Source: Roseobacter fucihabitans
Lineage (GTDB): Bacteria > Pseudomonadota > Alphaproteobacteria > Rhodobacterales > Rhodobacteraceae
Reading direction: 5' to 3'
NCBI RefSeq assembly: GCF_014337925.2
Contig: NZ_CP143423.1
Coordinates: 4,184,501-4,248,500 of the forward strand
DNA length: 64,000 bases
Positions within the stretch are counted from its first letter, which is position 1. Each line of letters opens with the position of its first letter. This document shows, one piece after another, positions 35,851-45,761 of this stretch. The notes under the pieces are model-generated. The model ran no database searches. It saw only the letters and a list, made by a program, of their open reading frames with translations, and was not told the origin of the DNA. The translations under genes and the position numbers were made by a program.

Positions 35851-36179
35851 TTTTTTGCACTCCCTATCTGATCGGAAGTGCCCCCGCCGTTGAAGCAGCG
35901 ATTGGCTTAATTGCCACCCGTCCAGACGCCGCGCAGCCTCTTCTCGTGGCGACATATGTCAGCCACAGTATCAAGCGCGGCTTGATGAATGGCCGCGTTT
36001 TGGCTGCGTCCTTTGACAATCCGATGTTGCAGGCGCGGATGGCGATCCGCCAGGCTGCATCAGCAAGCCCAATATCCGCACAGCCCGTCGGCCCCGAAAT
36101 TGTGCTTTTGACAAAAGGCGATGACAATCTACGCGATATTCGGATGTCACCTGCCGACTATTTTCCGGCCCTTCAATAG
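35851..36179 (+). pseudogene. torT: TorT periplasmic binding protein, 3' fragment
   Basis: The plus-strand frame reads YLIGSAPAVEAAIGLIATRP, then VATYVSHSIKRGLMNGRVLA, FDNPMLQARMAI and VGPEIVLL before its stop at 36179. This is the C-terminal third of a TorT-type periplasmic TMAO sensor. No start codon, signal peptide or first lobe is present. It abuts the 5' end of the torS remnant on the opposite strand, showing that one deletion removed the divergent torS/torT promoter and both N-terminal regions. Confidence 0.78.
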
Positions 36180-36317
36180 AACGCATTCGAAATCGCCGCG
36201 CGCAAACCGTTGATTTGCAAACGTTCGATTTACCGCAATCAGAATAAAAAAATAAACCTTTTTAAAATACTTTCTGAGGTAATCCGGATCCGATTAGTGA
36301 TGATGGAGCGACTCGCA

Positions 36318-38909
36318 ATGGAAAATCAGAATACACTTCAGCAAACGACAAATCGATTTGCTCTATCCAATATCAACACCAAACCCAAAGTATTGCTCAG
36401 TGTTGCTGTGCCCTTGGTCATGGCGCTTGTTATTGGTGCGGTCGCCTTGGTGAACCTCGCACGTTTGGATCGAACCCAAGGCTGGGTGGACCATACGCAG
36501 CGTGTTTTAAAATCGGCTACAGTGATTGTTGGCTACGCGCTGGACATGGAAACAGGCCTGCGCGGCTATCTGCTCGCCGGTGAGGAGCAGTTCCTTGATC
36601 CCTACAGGAATGGAGAAACGGCGGCTTTTTCCGATCTCGCCAAACTGCGCGAAACCGTAAGTGACAACCCGCCACAGGTCGCACGCCTGCAAGAGGCCGA
36701 GGATATCCTGCGCGATTGGCAGATTAAGGTGGCGGAGCCCGAAATCGAACTGCGCCGTGTCATCGGGGACGCGCCAACAATGAACGATATGGCTGCCGTA
36801 GTCCAACAAGGGCGTGGGAAGGCCTATTTTGACAAGTTCCGTGGTCTTGTTGCGACCTTCATTCAAAATGAACAAACGCTTCTCGAAGAACGCAAGGAAC
36901 GCTTCTCCGTGCTTTTGTCGAACGGGGTCGCAACGGATGCGGCAATCCGGGATGCGTTGAATTGGGTTCAGCAAACCAACGCCGTGATCATCACTGCAAA
37001 GGATATTCTGGCGTCGGCAGTAGATATGGAGACCGGTATGCGCGGGTTTCTTGTTGCAGGGGATGAGGTCTTCCTTGAGCCCTACAACGCTGGCACTGCG
37101 GCATTTCAACAGCTTATTGCTGATTTGAGTGAGACAGTAAGCGACAACCCTCCTCAGGTGGCGGTCCTGGCAGAGGCCAAAACGGTCATTGATGAATGGC
37201 TTGCGGAAGTCGTCGCGCCAATGCTTGAATTACGCCGTCAGATTGGCGATGCGAAGACAATGGATGACGTCTCGGATCTGGTCCGCGAGTCTCGTGGAAA
37301 AGAGTATTTTGACGGCTTCCGTCAGCTGATGTCGGATTTCTCTGCGGAGGAGGATGCCCTGAACGTGATTCGACGGGCTGAGAACGTGCAAACGCAAGCC
37401 CTAACTGTGACCTCTATTGTCGCTGTTTTAATCGCCGCACTCGTGATCGGATCTGCTGTCGCTTGGTTTGTAGGTTCAAGCATTGGCAACGCCATCAGTG
37501 GGTTGACCAGCCTGATGAAACGATTGGCGGACGGTGACAATAACGTCGAAATCTCCGGTCAAAACCGCGGCGATGAAGTTGGTGAGATGGCGCGGGCGAC
37601 GGAGGTGTTCAAGCAGAACGCTCTGAAAGTTGCGGCGCTCAACGAAGAGCGCGCGGCGGACGGCAAACGCATGGCCGAAATGGCTGCGGAACGCGAAAAG
37701 ACTGCTCAGCGCGAGATTGAAATCGCAAAGGAGAAAGAAGAGACGGATCGCAAGGCATCGGCGGAACGAGAAGAGATGATTGCTCAGGTTGGCACATCCT
37801 TCGGAAAAGTGTTCGAAGCGGCGATTGTTGGCGAATTTACACAGCGTGTCGAGGCGAAGTTTTCCGATCAGATGTTCAACGAGCTCGCCCAAAACATCAA
37901 TCAATTGCTCGATGTTGTAGATCAGGGCCTGTCCGATACTGGCAAGGTGTTGGAGCGCGTTGCGGCTGGGGATCTATCGAAGCCGATGGAAGGTGAGTTT
38001 CACGGTGCCTTCAGCCGTCTTCAAACCGATGCCAATAGCATGATGGAAGCTCTTAAGTCTTTGATTGGTGAAATTTCGGCAAGTGGTTTCACACTATCCT
38101 CGTCTTCTGCGGAAATGCGGGACACGGCCACGAATTTGTCGCGTCAGGCTGAACAAAACGCGGCATCGCTTGAAGAGACGTCGGCGGCGCTCGAAGAGCT
38201 GACAGCAAGCATTAAGCACGTGAGTGCAAATGTTGAAGATGCAAGCAATAATGCCCGTCTGGCACGCGATACCGCGCAATCGAGTGAACAGGTCGCTGCC
38301 GATGCAGCCGCCTCGATGGAACGCATTGCGGAGGCTTCAAAAGAAATTGCCCGAGTGGTTGGTGTGATCAATGACATTGCCTTCCAGATAAATTTGCTCG
38401 CTCTGAATGCGGGTGTTGAGGCTGCAAGAGCTGGTGACGCCGGGCGTGGCTTCTCAGTGGTCGCGTCGGAAGTGCGTCAACTGGCGCAACGCGCAAGCGA
38501 AGCCGCAAAAGAGATTGATACCGTTATCACAAAGAGTGATGATGCTGTGTCTGAAGGCGTCACAAAAGTTACCAATGCGCGTTCATCTCTTGAAGAAATT
38601 GCTGAGAGCGTCGTCAAGATTTCGGCTGGAGTTGATGAGGTTTCTTCTGCCATAAAGGAGCAAGCCAGTGGCATTAGTGAAATTACGTCTGCTGTTGGCC
38701 AAATCGACCAGAACACTCAGAAACAAGCTGCTTCCTTCGAAGAAGTTACCGCAGCCAGCAGCTTGCTAGCAAGTGAGGCTGAAAGCTTGAAGCAATCTAC
38801 CGACCGTTTTCGCACAGGAAATAGCAAGGAAATCGTGTCCAGTAACCCACCATCCCTCGAAGTGCGCGAACGGCTTACAGAGCTAAAAGCGGTTGGCGGA
38901 GGCGGTTAG
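36318..38909 (+). CDS. Methyl-accepting chemotaxis protein with two CHASE3 domains
   Basis: The ATG with GGAG nine bases upstream gives 863 residues. TM1 ([20 protein letters not shown]) is followed by two copies of a CHASE3 unit: [20 protein letters not shown] and [20 protein letters not shown], each followed by [10 protein letters not shown] and a helix with a GK.YFD.FR motif. TM2, HAMP, a long coiled coil, a second HAMP-like segment and the signalling hairpin ([20 protein letters not shown]) follow. The C-terminus (LKAVGGGG) lacks a CheR-docking pentapeptide. The receptor appears intact, although the cheW and cheY genes nearby are broken. Confidence 0.88.
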   Translation: MENQNTLQQTTNRFALSNINTKPKVLLSVAVPLVMALVIGAVALVNLARLDRTQGWVDHTQRVLKSATVIVGYALDMETGLRGYLLAGEEQFLDPYRNGETAAFSDLAKLRETVSDNPPQVARLQEAEDILRDWQIKVAEPEIELRRVIGDAPTMNDMAAVVQQGRGKAYFDKFRGLVATFIQNEQTLLEERKERFSVLLSNGVATDAAIRDALNWVQQTNAVIITAKDILASAVDMETGMRGFLVAGDEVFLEPYNAGTAAFQQLIADLSETVSDNPPQVAVLAEAKTVIDEWLAEVVAPMLELRRQIGDAKTMDDVSDLVRESRGKEYFDGFRQLMSDFSAEEDALNVIRRAENVQTQALTVTSIVAVLIAALVIGSAVAWFVGSSIGNAISGLTSLMKRLADGDNNVEISGQNRGDEVGEMARATEVFKQNALKVAALNEERAADGKRMAEMAAEREKTAQREIEIAKEKEETDRKASAEREEMIAQVGTSFGKVFEAAIVGEFTQRVEAKFSDQMFNELAQNINQLLDVVDQGLSDTGKVLERVAAGDLSKPMEGEFHGAFSRLQTDANSMMEALKSLIGEISASGFTLSSSSAEMRDTATNLSRQAEQNAASLEETSAALEELTASIKHVSANVEDASNNARLARDTAQSSEQVAADAAASMERIAEASKEIARVVGVINDIAFQINLLALNAGVEAARAGDAGRGFSVVASEVRQLAQRASEAAKEIDTVITKSDDAVSEGVTKVTNARSSLEEIAESVVKISAGVDEVSSAIKEQASGISEITSAVGQIDQNTQKQAASFEEVTAASSLLASEAESLKQSTDRFRTGNSKEIVSSNPPSLEVRERLTELKAVGGGG

Positions 38910-39183
38910 AAAGACCGCTGACCCCAACAGTGAGTTTGTCTTCATGAAGAGCAATTTAGACCTGCCGTACCTGCTTTCGTTTGTTGTGAGGTCGGTATCG
39001 CAAGGGTCGTCGTGACGGTTGCTCACGTCATGGTCTCCAAGCTCATTGATGCGGCCTTCCGTTCAAAAGCGACAGAGATTTTCTATGCCGGTGCTGACTA
39101 TCGCTGTCGTGGATTATAAAACCCGTGTGTGGATGTTCCTTTCAATGCAAGACGTTTTTCAGATTGTTTGGAACAAGTGATCA

Positions 39184-39465
39184 GTGAAGTCGTGTGGCCT
39201 TTCTCCCTTTGCCGAAGTGTCGCGCAGTTCCGGTGCAGCCAGCGTCGAAAATCTGCTCAGAACGGTGTCACGCTTGGAAACTGTTTGTGCAGTCGGCTTG
39301 GATCAGACGATCCTGGCGGATGTGCATCCTGATATTATTGAACGGTTTTGGTTGTGGGCGGGCACAGAGGATGCGTGGGGCATGCGACGACATCCGGATG
39401 AGACGCGATATGCGTTGCTATGCTGTTTTCTTATTCCCCGCGCAGCAGAGTTGAGCGCGCGAGGC
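39184..39465 (+). pseudogene. Transposase remnant, probably Tn3 family
   Basis: A frame beginning at GTG 39184 reads ASVENLLRTVSRLETVCAVG, LADVHPDIIERFWLWA and MRRHPDETRYALLCCFLIPR before running into receptor sequence. The pattern (RLE..xxGL, HPD..., RRHP..RYALL..FL) resembles an internal segment of Tn3-type transposases. It is far too short to be active and no inverted repeats were found. The identification rests on pattern memory and is moderate. Confidence 0.45.
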
Positions 39466-39473
39466 CGCAAACG

Positions 39474-40647
39474 CTGCAGGATTTCCAGAAGGACATGGAA
39501 CGCGTTCTGGCCGAAGCCGCCTCGGGGAACTTTTCCAACCGGATGTCGGAAGATATGGAAGACGCCAGCCTTGCCGAATTGGCGCGCGTGATCAACAAGC
39601 TTCAGCAAGCCACAGAGTCCAATATCACGGATATTGTCGCCAGCATCGGCGAATTGGCGCACGGCAATCTCGGAGTGCGGATCGAAGAGGAGCGCCAGGG
39701 GGGCTTTCCAGCGCATGCAACAGGACTTCAACGGCGCGCTAACGACATTGTCCCAAACAATGGCGCAGATCATGCAAAGTGGTTTCTGCGACGTCTGCAG
39801 AGTTGGAGACATCTTCAGTTGGCATGGCAAAACGTGGCGAAGACAGCGCCGCAGCAGTCGAACAGACTTCGGCAGCCGCTGAACAGATTACGGCCAGCAT
39901 CCGTCAGGTCGTTGCCAATGCAAAGAGCGCAAATGAAACCACCCGTAAAGTACGCGAAAGCGCCGACAAGACACGCGAAGTATCCAACAAGACTTAGATT
40001 CAATCAACGCAATGACAGAAGCCTCCGCCCAGATCAACCATGTGGTAAAGGTGATCAAAGACATCGCGTTCCAGATCAATCTTCTGGCTCTCAATGCAGG
40101 GGTAGAAGCAGCGTGGGCCGGTGAAGCCGGCAGAGGCATTTCGGTAGTCGCCTCTGAGGTGCGCGCTCTTGCGCAACGTTCCCAGGAAGCTGTGCAGGAA
40201 ATCCGTCAGGTTATTGATCAGAACAACCAGAGTGTCGAGGCTGGTGTTGAGCAGATTGGATTGTCCCGAGAAGCACTCGAAGGCCTCATCGCCGAGGTTG
40301 AGGTCGCTTCAGGACAAATCTCCGATATCGCGACGGCAGCCGAACAGCAATCGGTCGAGATTGACGAGGTCAATACGGCTATCAGATCCATCGATTCAAC
40401 GTCTCAAACAAATGCTGCGACGCTTGAAGAAATGACAGCTTCCACCGTGGTATTGAACGAAGATGCAAAAACCTTGGCTGAAGCACTCAGCCAGTTTTAT
40501 GGTGTCGCCCAGGGAGAGAAGGCAGCAGCCCCGTCAAAGACGGTCTTGCTTGATCGCGGAAATCGAGACAGTTCTGCAGCGCAGTTGAAGAAAGCTGTTT
40601 CTGCCGGTGGTGGTGGGACGGTCGACGAAGGCTGGGCAGAATTCTGA
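39474..40647 (+). pseudogene. Methyl-accepting chemotaxis protein, multiply frameshifted
   Basis: Four pieces in different frames line up with the intact receptor at 50938-53367: LQDFQKDMERVLAEAASGNF to LGVRIEEERQG, then RMQQDFNGALTTLSQTMAQI, then SAELETSSVGMAKRGEDSAA to TREVSNKT followed by TAG, and finally (40012-40647) [20 protein letters not shown] to the end. Frame changes occur near 39705, 39780 and 39994. The N-terminal sensor and membrane parts are missing, replaced by the transposase remnant. The C-terminus keeps a GWAEF docking pentapeptide. The last piece could give a soluble signalling fragment if expressed. Confidence 0.82.
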
Positions 40648-40700
40648 TCAAATAAGATGCGTGGGTGAGCCTTCTTCCAAGGTGTACTTAAAACTGGTTT

Positions 40701-41174
40701 TTGAAGGTGGCTGATAAACGTGATGACTGGAACAGTAGAGCCGCAGGGGTAGAACTCTTGACCTCCCGGGTGGGAGTAGAAGACTATACGCTTGATATCT
40801 CGACAAAACGGAAAGTCTGGGGATGGGCCACACCCTCTCCTGACTTGGTAGTTAGCTTGATTAACATTCGAGGCGCCGTCCTGCCCCTAGTTGATTTCGC
40901 CGGACGTTTGGAGCTGCCGGTGCCGGACGCATGTGATCGTAGTGTCACATTTGTCGTTGAGGTCGCGTAACCGCAGGTAGAACCGATCGTCGATGCGGTT
41001 TCAGAAATTATCCTGCCCTCCGCGGATGACATGCAGCCGCCTGAGATAGCCTTCAGAACATATCAGGCCTACGTTCAATCCTTGACAATTTTTGGCGACA
41101 GAATGGTGCGTAGTCTTGACTTGTCATTTTTGTTTCCCGCCTTGGCTGAACCAGCACCACGGTTGGCTATATGA
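40701..41174 (+). pseudogene. cheW: CheW coupling protein with in-frame stop
   Basis: The frame encodes a CheW-like start (VEDYTLDISTKRKVWGWATP, INIRGAVLPLVDFAGRL, VTFVVEVA), reaches TAA at 40968, and continues in the same frame with PIVDAVSEIILPSADDMQPP, LTIFGDRMVRSLDL and a stop at 41174. Total 157 sense codons with one internal stop is normal CheW length. It follows the broken receptor gene by 53 bases, as in a chemotaxis operon. A single nonsense change separates it from a working gene. Confidence 0.78.
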
Positions 41175-41634
41175 TGAGATGCTAAAATACGCTCGACCGC
41201 TAGTACGCCCTTTGACCTATAGCCCATTGTCGACTTTTGTGGTCGACGATCACGGCTTTGCGTAAAGTACTAAAGATGTTCATTCTTGCCGGTTTTTCGG
41301 ATATCCACCCATTCAGTATGAACAAAAGAGTTGCCGGGGATGCAGCGGCTATGACCTTGCTGCGACAACGTTTCCCGACTTCTTGCGTGTTTTGACGAGA
41401 GATAAGGATTGGCTCGTATTGGCACTTACGGTGTTCAGTTGTGGTGCGCTGCTCAAGTGCGGGCACGCCATTATAGCTGGTCGATCAACCTGACGAGGTG
41501 GGTCAACAGTCTTTGCATCGATTTGCACTGTTGCAGTCACCGCTGACGTCGAGTTACAGGTTTGATCTTAAGCATATCTTTGGAGATCACTGATATCTAT
41601 CTCATAGTGTTTGGTGAGTAGAAAGTCGTGAACA
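41175..41634 (+). pseudogene. Decayed CheY-like receiver remnant
   Basis: This stretch has no intact gene, but plus-strand frames contain FVVDDHGFA (41236-41262), then in another frame KMFILAGFSDIHPFS, then DFLRVLTRDKDWLVLALTVF. These resemble the acidic pocket, helix 1/strand 2 and strand 4 of a CheY receiver. Several stops and shifts interrupt them. The position after cheW supports a chemotaxis operon remnant; the similarity is weak. Confidence 0.4.
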
Positions 41635-42456
41635 GTGAACCCCAGCCTCAATGCCAAAAACAACAAGCTTGGCTGCCAGCATTGCTCTTCGAGGGTAGGT
41701 TCCGCGTTCAAGGAAGAGATCACCATGGCGTTTCAGCCGATATTTGATCTTCAAACCGGCGCTGTGTTTGCCCAGGAAGCGTTAGTGCGCGGCAAGGATG
41801 GAAGGGGGGCAGGTGAAATCTTTTCCCACGTCACTGACCACAACCGCTACCAGTTTGATCAAAGATGCCGCACGACCGCAATTGAAGTCGCGACGGAGGC
41901 GGGATTGCAGGGTGCGCTATCTATTAATTTCATGCCGAATGCTGTTTATGAGCCGCGCCACTGTATTACTCACACGCTTTGGGCCGCAGACAAATGCAAC
42001 TTTGACATCGGCAACCTCATTTTTGAATTCACGGAATGCGAGCCGATGCGCGACATTCAGCATATCAAGAACATCGTTGCCACTTACAAACAATTCGGTT
42101 TCCGTACGGCGATAGATGATTTTGGGGCTGGATATGCTGGGCTGACTTTGCTGGCCGATGTCATTCCCGATCTGATCAAGCTTGATCGAGGCCTCGTCAC
42201 AAACATCGACAAAGATCCGGGTCGCCAATCAATTGTGGCCAGCATAACTGCCCTTTGCGGCGATCTCGGGATCGAGGTTATTGCAGAGGGTATCGAAACC
42301 GCTGATGAATTTGCGCAGCTTCGCGACCTCGGCATCCAGTATATTCAGGGTTATTATCTGGCAAGGCCCCAGTTTGAACAGCTGCAGACGGAACCGAATA
42401 TTCCTTTCCTGGCACTCAAAGCGGAAACAGATCCGACGCATGAGATTTTGCGATAA
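41635..42456 (+). CDS. EAL-domain cyclic-di-GMP phosphodiesterase
   Basis: The 273-residue protein starts at GTG 41635. It has a short N-terminus with LGCQHCSS and then an EAL domain: FAQEALVRGKDG, LSINFMPNAV, LIFEFTECEP, TAIDDFGAGYAGL, LIKLDRGLV, EVIAEGIET and QGYYLARP. The EAL signature, the DD pair and the catalytic acidic residues are present, so hydrolysis of c-di-GMP is expected. Stand-alone EAL proteins with a CxxC start are common in roseobacters. It lies just downstream of the decayed chemotaxis genes and may have belonged to them. Confidence 0.85.
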   Translation: MNPSLNAKNNKLGCQHCSSRVGSAFKEEITMAFQPIFDLQTGAVFAQEALVRGKDGRGAGEIFSHVTDHNRYQFDQRCRTTAIEVATEAGLQGALSINFMPNAVYEPRHCITHTLWAADKCNFDIGNLIFEFTECEPMRDIQHIKNIVATYKQFGFRTAIDDFGAGYAGLTLLADVIPDLIKLDRGLVTNIDKDPGRQSIVASITALCGDLGIEVIAEGIETADEFAQLRDLGIQYIQGYYLARPQFEQLQTEPNIPFLALKAETDPTHEILR

Positions 42457-42874
42457 CGCAAGCGGTGAAGAACGGGCTTTCCACTTGCAGACATGCACAC
42501 CCGAACGCCTCAAAGTAGAGAGGGTAAGCGTCCCGACGTTTTCTGATCTTCAAGCGAGCATCCGTTTCCGTCAGAGTATATGCTGCCTCCCACGGCCGGT
42601 TTAGCCTGAAACTGTAGATGTTCCCGTTCCGGTCGCGCAAGCCGGACGATAACGCTACTTTTACGCGGTGAACCCGAACCGTTATTTCATCATCGCGATG
42701 ACTAGGGTTTCCACGGAACGTTTTTTCGGCGTCTGGTTGCTCCTGCGAAAGGGTTGATGAAAATCATCGTCAAAACGTCGTAATCTCCGCGCAGCAGGAT
42801 GCGGAACGGTGGTATTTTGCACACCCACGGTCAAAGGGATAGCGCGATACGGCCTTGGAACAAAATGCGATAAC
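42457..42874. other. Gene-free stretch after the EAL gene
   Basis: The 418 bases between the EAL gene and the convergent idnO gene hold only short open frames without starts or family resemblance. No terminator with a T tract was recognised. Confidence 0.45.
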
Positions 42875-43633
42875 CTAGAGGGATGCGGTGATACCACCAT
42901 CAACAAATACTGTCGTTCCATTCACAAAAGACGAGGCGGCCGAGGCGAGAAAGATGCAGGTCCCGACCAGCTCATTCACGTTACCCCAACGACCAGCAGG
43001 CGTGCGCTTCTCTAGCCAGGCCGAAAATTCCGGGTCCGCCACGAGGGCCGCATTCAGGGGCGTATCAAAATACCCAGGTGCCAAACCATTGCATTGCAAC
43101 CCATATTTGGCCCAATCGGTCGCCATGCCTTTGGTCAGATTTGCAACCGCCCCCTTGGTCATGGTGTAGGGCGCGATGCCAGGGCGCGCCAAAGCCGTTT
43201 GTACGGAGGCGATATTGATAATCTTGCCCTGCCCGCGTTTGATCATATGGCGCGCGCAGGCCTGGCCGACATGAAAAACACTCGCGATATTGGTCTGCAT
43301 CAGCCGCTCGAAAGCGTCGGCCGGGAAATCTTCGAGCGGGGTGCGGTGCTGCATGCCTGCGTTGTTCACCAGAATGTCGATGGCCCCTGTCTCAGCCTCA
43401 AACCCATCCACGGCCGCGCGCACGGCGTCATGATCCGTGGCGTCGAAAGGCAATACATGTGTCGTGCCCTCAAATTGGGCCTGCGCCGCATTAAGCTTGG
43501 CCGTATCGCGCCCGTTCAACACGATCTCGGCACCGGCCGCCTGCAAACCCTTGGCCAGGGCAAAGCCGATCCCTTGCGAAGATCCCGTGATTAGGGCGCG
43601 ACGCCCGTTCAGATCGAAAAGGCTCAGGCTCAT
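42875..43633 (-). CDS. idnO: Gluconate 5-dehydrogenase-like SDR
   Basis: The 252-residue short-chain dehydrogenase has the cofactor motif TGSSQGIGFALA, NNAGMQHRTP, catalytic Ser in NIASVQTALARPG, and YTMTKGA (Tyr-x3-Lys). The MQHRTP phrase and length match gluconate 5-dehydrogenase (IdnO), which interconverts 5-ketogluconate and gluconate. It is divergent from idnD with a GntR/IdnR-like operator between them, so both genes are probably induced by gluconate or idonate. Confidence 0.83.
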   Translation of the reverse strand: MSLSLFDLNGRRALITGSSQGIGFALAKGLQAAGAEIVLNGRDTAKLNAAQAQFEGTTHVLPFDATDHDAVRAAVDGFEAETGAIDILVNNAGMQHRTPLEDFPADAFERLMQTNIASVFHVGQACARHMIKRGQGKIINIASVQTALARPGIAPYTMTKGAVANLTKGMATDWAKYGLQCNGLAPGYFDTPLNAALVADPEFSAWLEKRTPAGRWGNVNELVGTCIFLASAASSFVNGTTVFVDGGITASL

Positions 43634-43675
43634 GGGATCTCTCTTTGCGCTCGACGTTAATTTTAATGAAGTTTA

Positions 43676-43689
43676 TGTTAACGATAACA
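43676..43689. promoter_or_regulatory. GntR/IdnR-like operator between idnO and idnD
   Basis: The palindrome TGTTAACGATAACA (half-sites TGTTA and TAACA with a 4-base centre) fits the ATGTTA-N4-TAACAT box of LacI-family gluconate/idonate regulators. It lies 43 bases from the idnO start and 74 from the idnD start. No LacI-family gene is in the window, so the regulator must be elsewhere. Confidence 0.65.
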
Positions 43690-43763
43690 AGCCTTGTCAA
43701 GCGAAGCGGTCTTGCCGAAGCGATGCCGCCGATACAAATCAAAAGCCCCGAAGAGGATCCAAA

Positions 43764-44795
43764 ATGAAATCCCTCGTTATTCATGCGCCCCTTGATTTAC
43801 GGATCGAGGATGCAAATGTGACCGATCCCGGCCCTGGCGAGGTCCAGATCGCGATTGCGGCAGGAGGCATATGCGGCTCTGATCTGCATTACTATCAGCA
43901 CGGTGGTATCGGCACGATCCGCCTGAGAGAGCCCATGATCCTGGGGCATGAGGTGTCGGGGCATATCACCGCCCTCGGAGACGGTGTCACAAACCTCAAA
44001 CTCGGGCAGCTTGTCGCTGTATCGCCCTCTCGGCCCTGTCACGCTTGCGTTTATTGCCATGAGGGCAAGCTCAACCACTGCCTGAACATGCGGTTTTACG
44101 GCTCCGCGATGCCTTTTCCGCACATTCAGGGGGCGTTTCGCGAAATGCTGGTGGCGGATCAGACGCAATGCGCGCCCGCGGACGGTTTGACGCCGGGGGA
44201 GGCCGCGATGGCCGAACCGCTTGCGGTTTGCCTGCACGGCGTACATCAGGCGGGCGATATTTTGGGTAAACGGGTACTGGTGACGGGCTGCGGGCCGATC
44301 GGGCTTTTGTGCATTCTGGCGGCGCGACGGGCCGGAGCGGCGGAAATCGTAGCGACTGATCTGACCGATTTTACCTTGCAGATGGCACGCGAAAACGGTG
44401 CCGATAGGGTGATCAATGCGCGCGAAGACCCGGAAGGGCTCAAGCCCTATGAGACCGGGAAGGGTACATTTGACGTGTTGTTTGAATGCACGGGCGCGGC
44501 CCCTGCCCTCGCGGCGGGCATCGCGGCCCTGCGCCCGCGCGGCATCATCGTGCAACTGGGCCTTGGCGGCGATATGCAACTCCCGGTACAGGCAATCACG
44601 GCCAAGGAATTGCAATTGCGGGGATCTTTCCGGTTCCACGAGGAATTCTTCACTGGGATCGCATTGATGCGCAAAGGCCTGATCGACGTCAAACCGCTGA
44701 TCACGCATACGCTTGATCTGAAGGATGCCGTTAAGGCGTTTGAGGTGGCCGCGGATCGCACACAGGCAATGAAAGCACAGATCGCGTTTTCCTAA
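43764..44795 (+). CDS. idnD: L-idonate 5-dehydrogenase (zinc MDR family)
   Basis: The 343-residue medium-chain dehydrogenase has the catalytic zinc ligands in GGICGSDLHYY and GHEVSGHI, the structural zinc cysteines in PCHACVYCHEGKLNHC, and the cofactor motif VTGCGPIGLLCI. Its ATG follows GAGGATCCAAA. It matches L-idonate 5-dehydrogenase, oxidising L-idonate to 5-ketogluconate, the substrate of the divergent IdnO. The SMP-30 gene follows in the same direction. Confidence 0.84.
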   Translation: MKSLVIHAPLDLRIEDANVTDPGPGEVQIAIAAGGICGSDLHYYQHGGIGTIRLREPMILGHEVSGHITALGDGVTNLKLGQLVAVSPSRPCHACVYCHEGKLNHCLNMRFYGSAMPFPHIQGAFREMLVADQTQCAPADGLTPGEAAMAEPLAVCLHGVHQAGDILGKRVLVTGCGPIGLLCILAARRAGAAEIVATDLTDFTLQMARENGADRVINAREDPEGLKPYETGKGTFDVLFECTGAAPALAAGIAALRPRGIIVQLGLGGDMQLPVQAITAKELQLRGSFRFHEEFFTGIALMRKGLIDVKPLITHTLDLKDAVKAFEVAADRTQAMKAQIAFS

Positions 44796-44864
44796 GACCC
44801 TTTGGGTTTTGAAATTTCGGTGCCCTGGCACCGGGATGTGGTGGATAAAATAGGAGAGGTTTCA

Positions 44865-45761
44865 GTGTCGTTCTTTGAGGTACACGACCCGGTTTTCGGG
44901 CAATATGTGATGGGCAATGCGCCGGTGAAACAGCTGGCGACAGGTTTTGACTGGGTCGAGGGGCCGGTGTGGTTCGGCGATGCGGGGTGTCTGTTGTTTT
45001 CCGACATCCCCAACAACAGGATCCTGCGCTGGACACCCGAGGTTGGCGTCACGACCTATCGCGCGCCGTCCAACTACGCTAACGGCCACACCCGCGATCT
45101 TCAGGGACGTTTGATCTCCTGCGAACACGGGCTGCGCCGTGTCACGCGCACCGAATTGGACGGCACGATCACGGTGATTGCGGACCGCTATGACGGTAAG
45201 CCGTTGAATTCGCCCAATGATACTGTAGTCAAATCCGACGGCTCCATCTGGTTCAGCGACCCGCATTACGGGATCATGACCAATTATGAAGGGTTTGCCT
45301 CGGAGCAGGAAAACGCCTGCGTTATCTACCGCGTCGATCCATCCACAGGTGTGATTGCGGTCGTGGTCGATGATATGAATTGCCCCAATGGGCTGGCCTT
45401 CTCCCCGGATGAAACGCGGCTCTATGTGGCCGATACGGGCCGTATGTTCACCGATGACGCGCAACATATCCGGGTTTACGATGTGTCGGGTGACACGGTT
45501 CAAAACGGGCGACTTTTTCACACCATCGATCCCGGCATTGCCGACGGCATCCGCGTGGATACGGATGGCAACCTGTGGTCCTCGGCGGGTGATGGGGTGC
45601 ATTGCATTGCGCCGGACGGGCGGCTTTTGGGCAAGGTTCTGGTGCCGGAACTGGTCTCCAACATCTGCTTTGGCGGGCGCTCAAAACACCAGTTGTTCAT
45701 CACGGCAACGACCAGTGTTTATCGCGTGACGCTGAACCGGACTGGCGTGCAATTCCCATGA
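44865..45761 (+). CDS. SMP-30/gluconolactonase-family lactonase
   Basis: A GTG preceded by AGGAGAGG gives 298 residues; a longer frame from 44802 has no ribosome site. The six-bladed propeller family is evident: FDWVEGPVWFGDAG with the metal-binding Glu, NNRILRW, LNSPNDTVV with the metal-binding Asn, NGLAFSPDETRLYVADT and a late VDTDGNLW. It should hydrolyse a sugar lactone to its aldonate, feeding the idonate/gluconate enzymes next to it. It overlaps the truncated gnd by 4 bases. Confidence 0.85.
   Translation: MSFFEVHDPVFGQYVMGNAPVKQLATGFDWVEGPVWFGDAGCLLFSDIPNNRILRWTPEVGVTTYRAPSNYANGHTRDLQGRLISCEHGLRRVTRTELDGTITVIADRYDGKPLNSPNDTVVKSDGSIWFSDPHYGIMTNYEGFASEQENACVIYRVDPSTGVIAVVVDDMNCPNGLAFSPDETRLYVADTGRMFTDDAQHIRVYDVSGDTVQNGRLFHTIDPGIADGIRVDTDGNLWSSAGDGVHCIAPDGRLLGKVLVPELVSNICFGGRSKHQLFITATTSVYRVTLNRTGVQFP

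Noticed and set aside
35851-35955. TorS frame continuing to a start at 35955
   Set aside because: These codons are antisense to the torT remnant and show no kinase features, so they are not part of TorS.
42682-42921. Open frame of 79 codons on the minus strand near idnO
   Set aside because: It overlaps the end of idnO, lacks a start signal and resembles nothing known.
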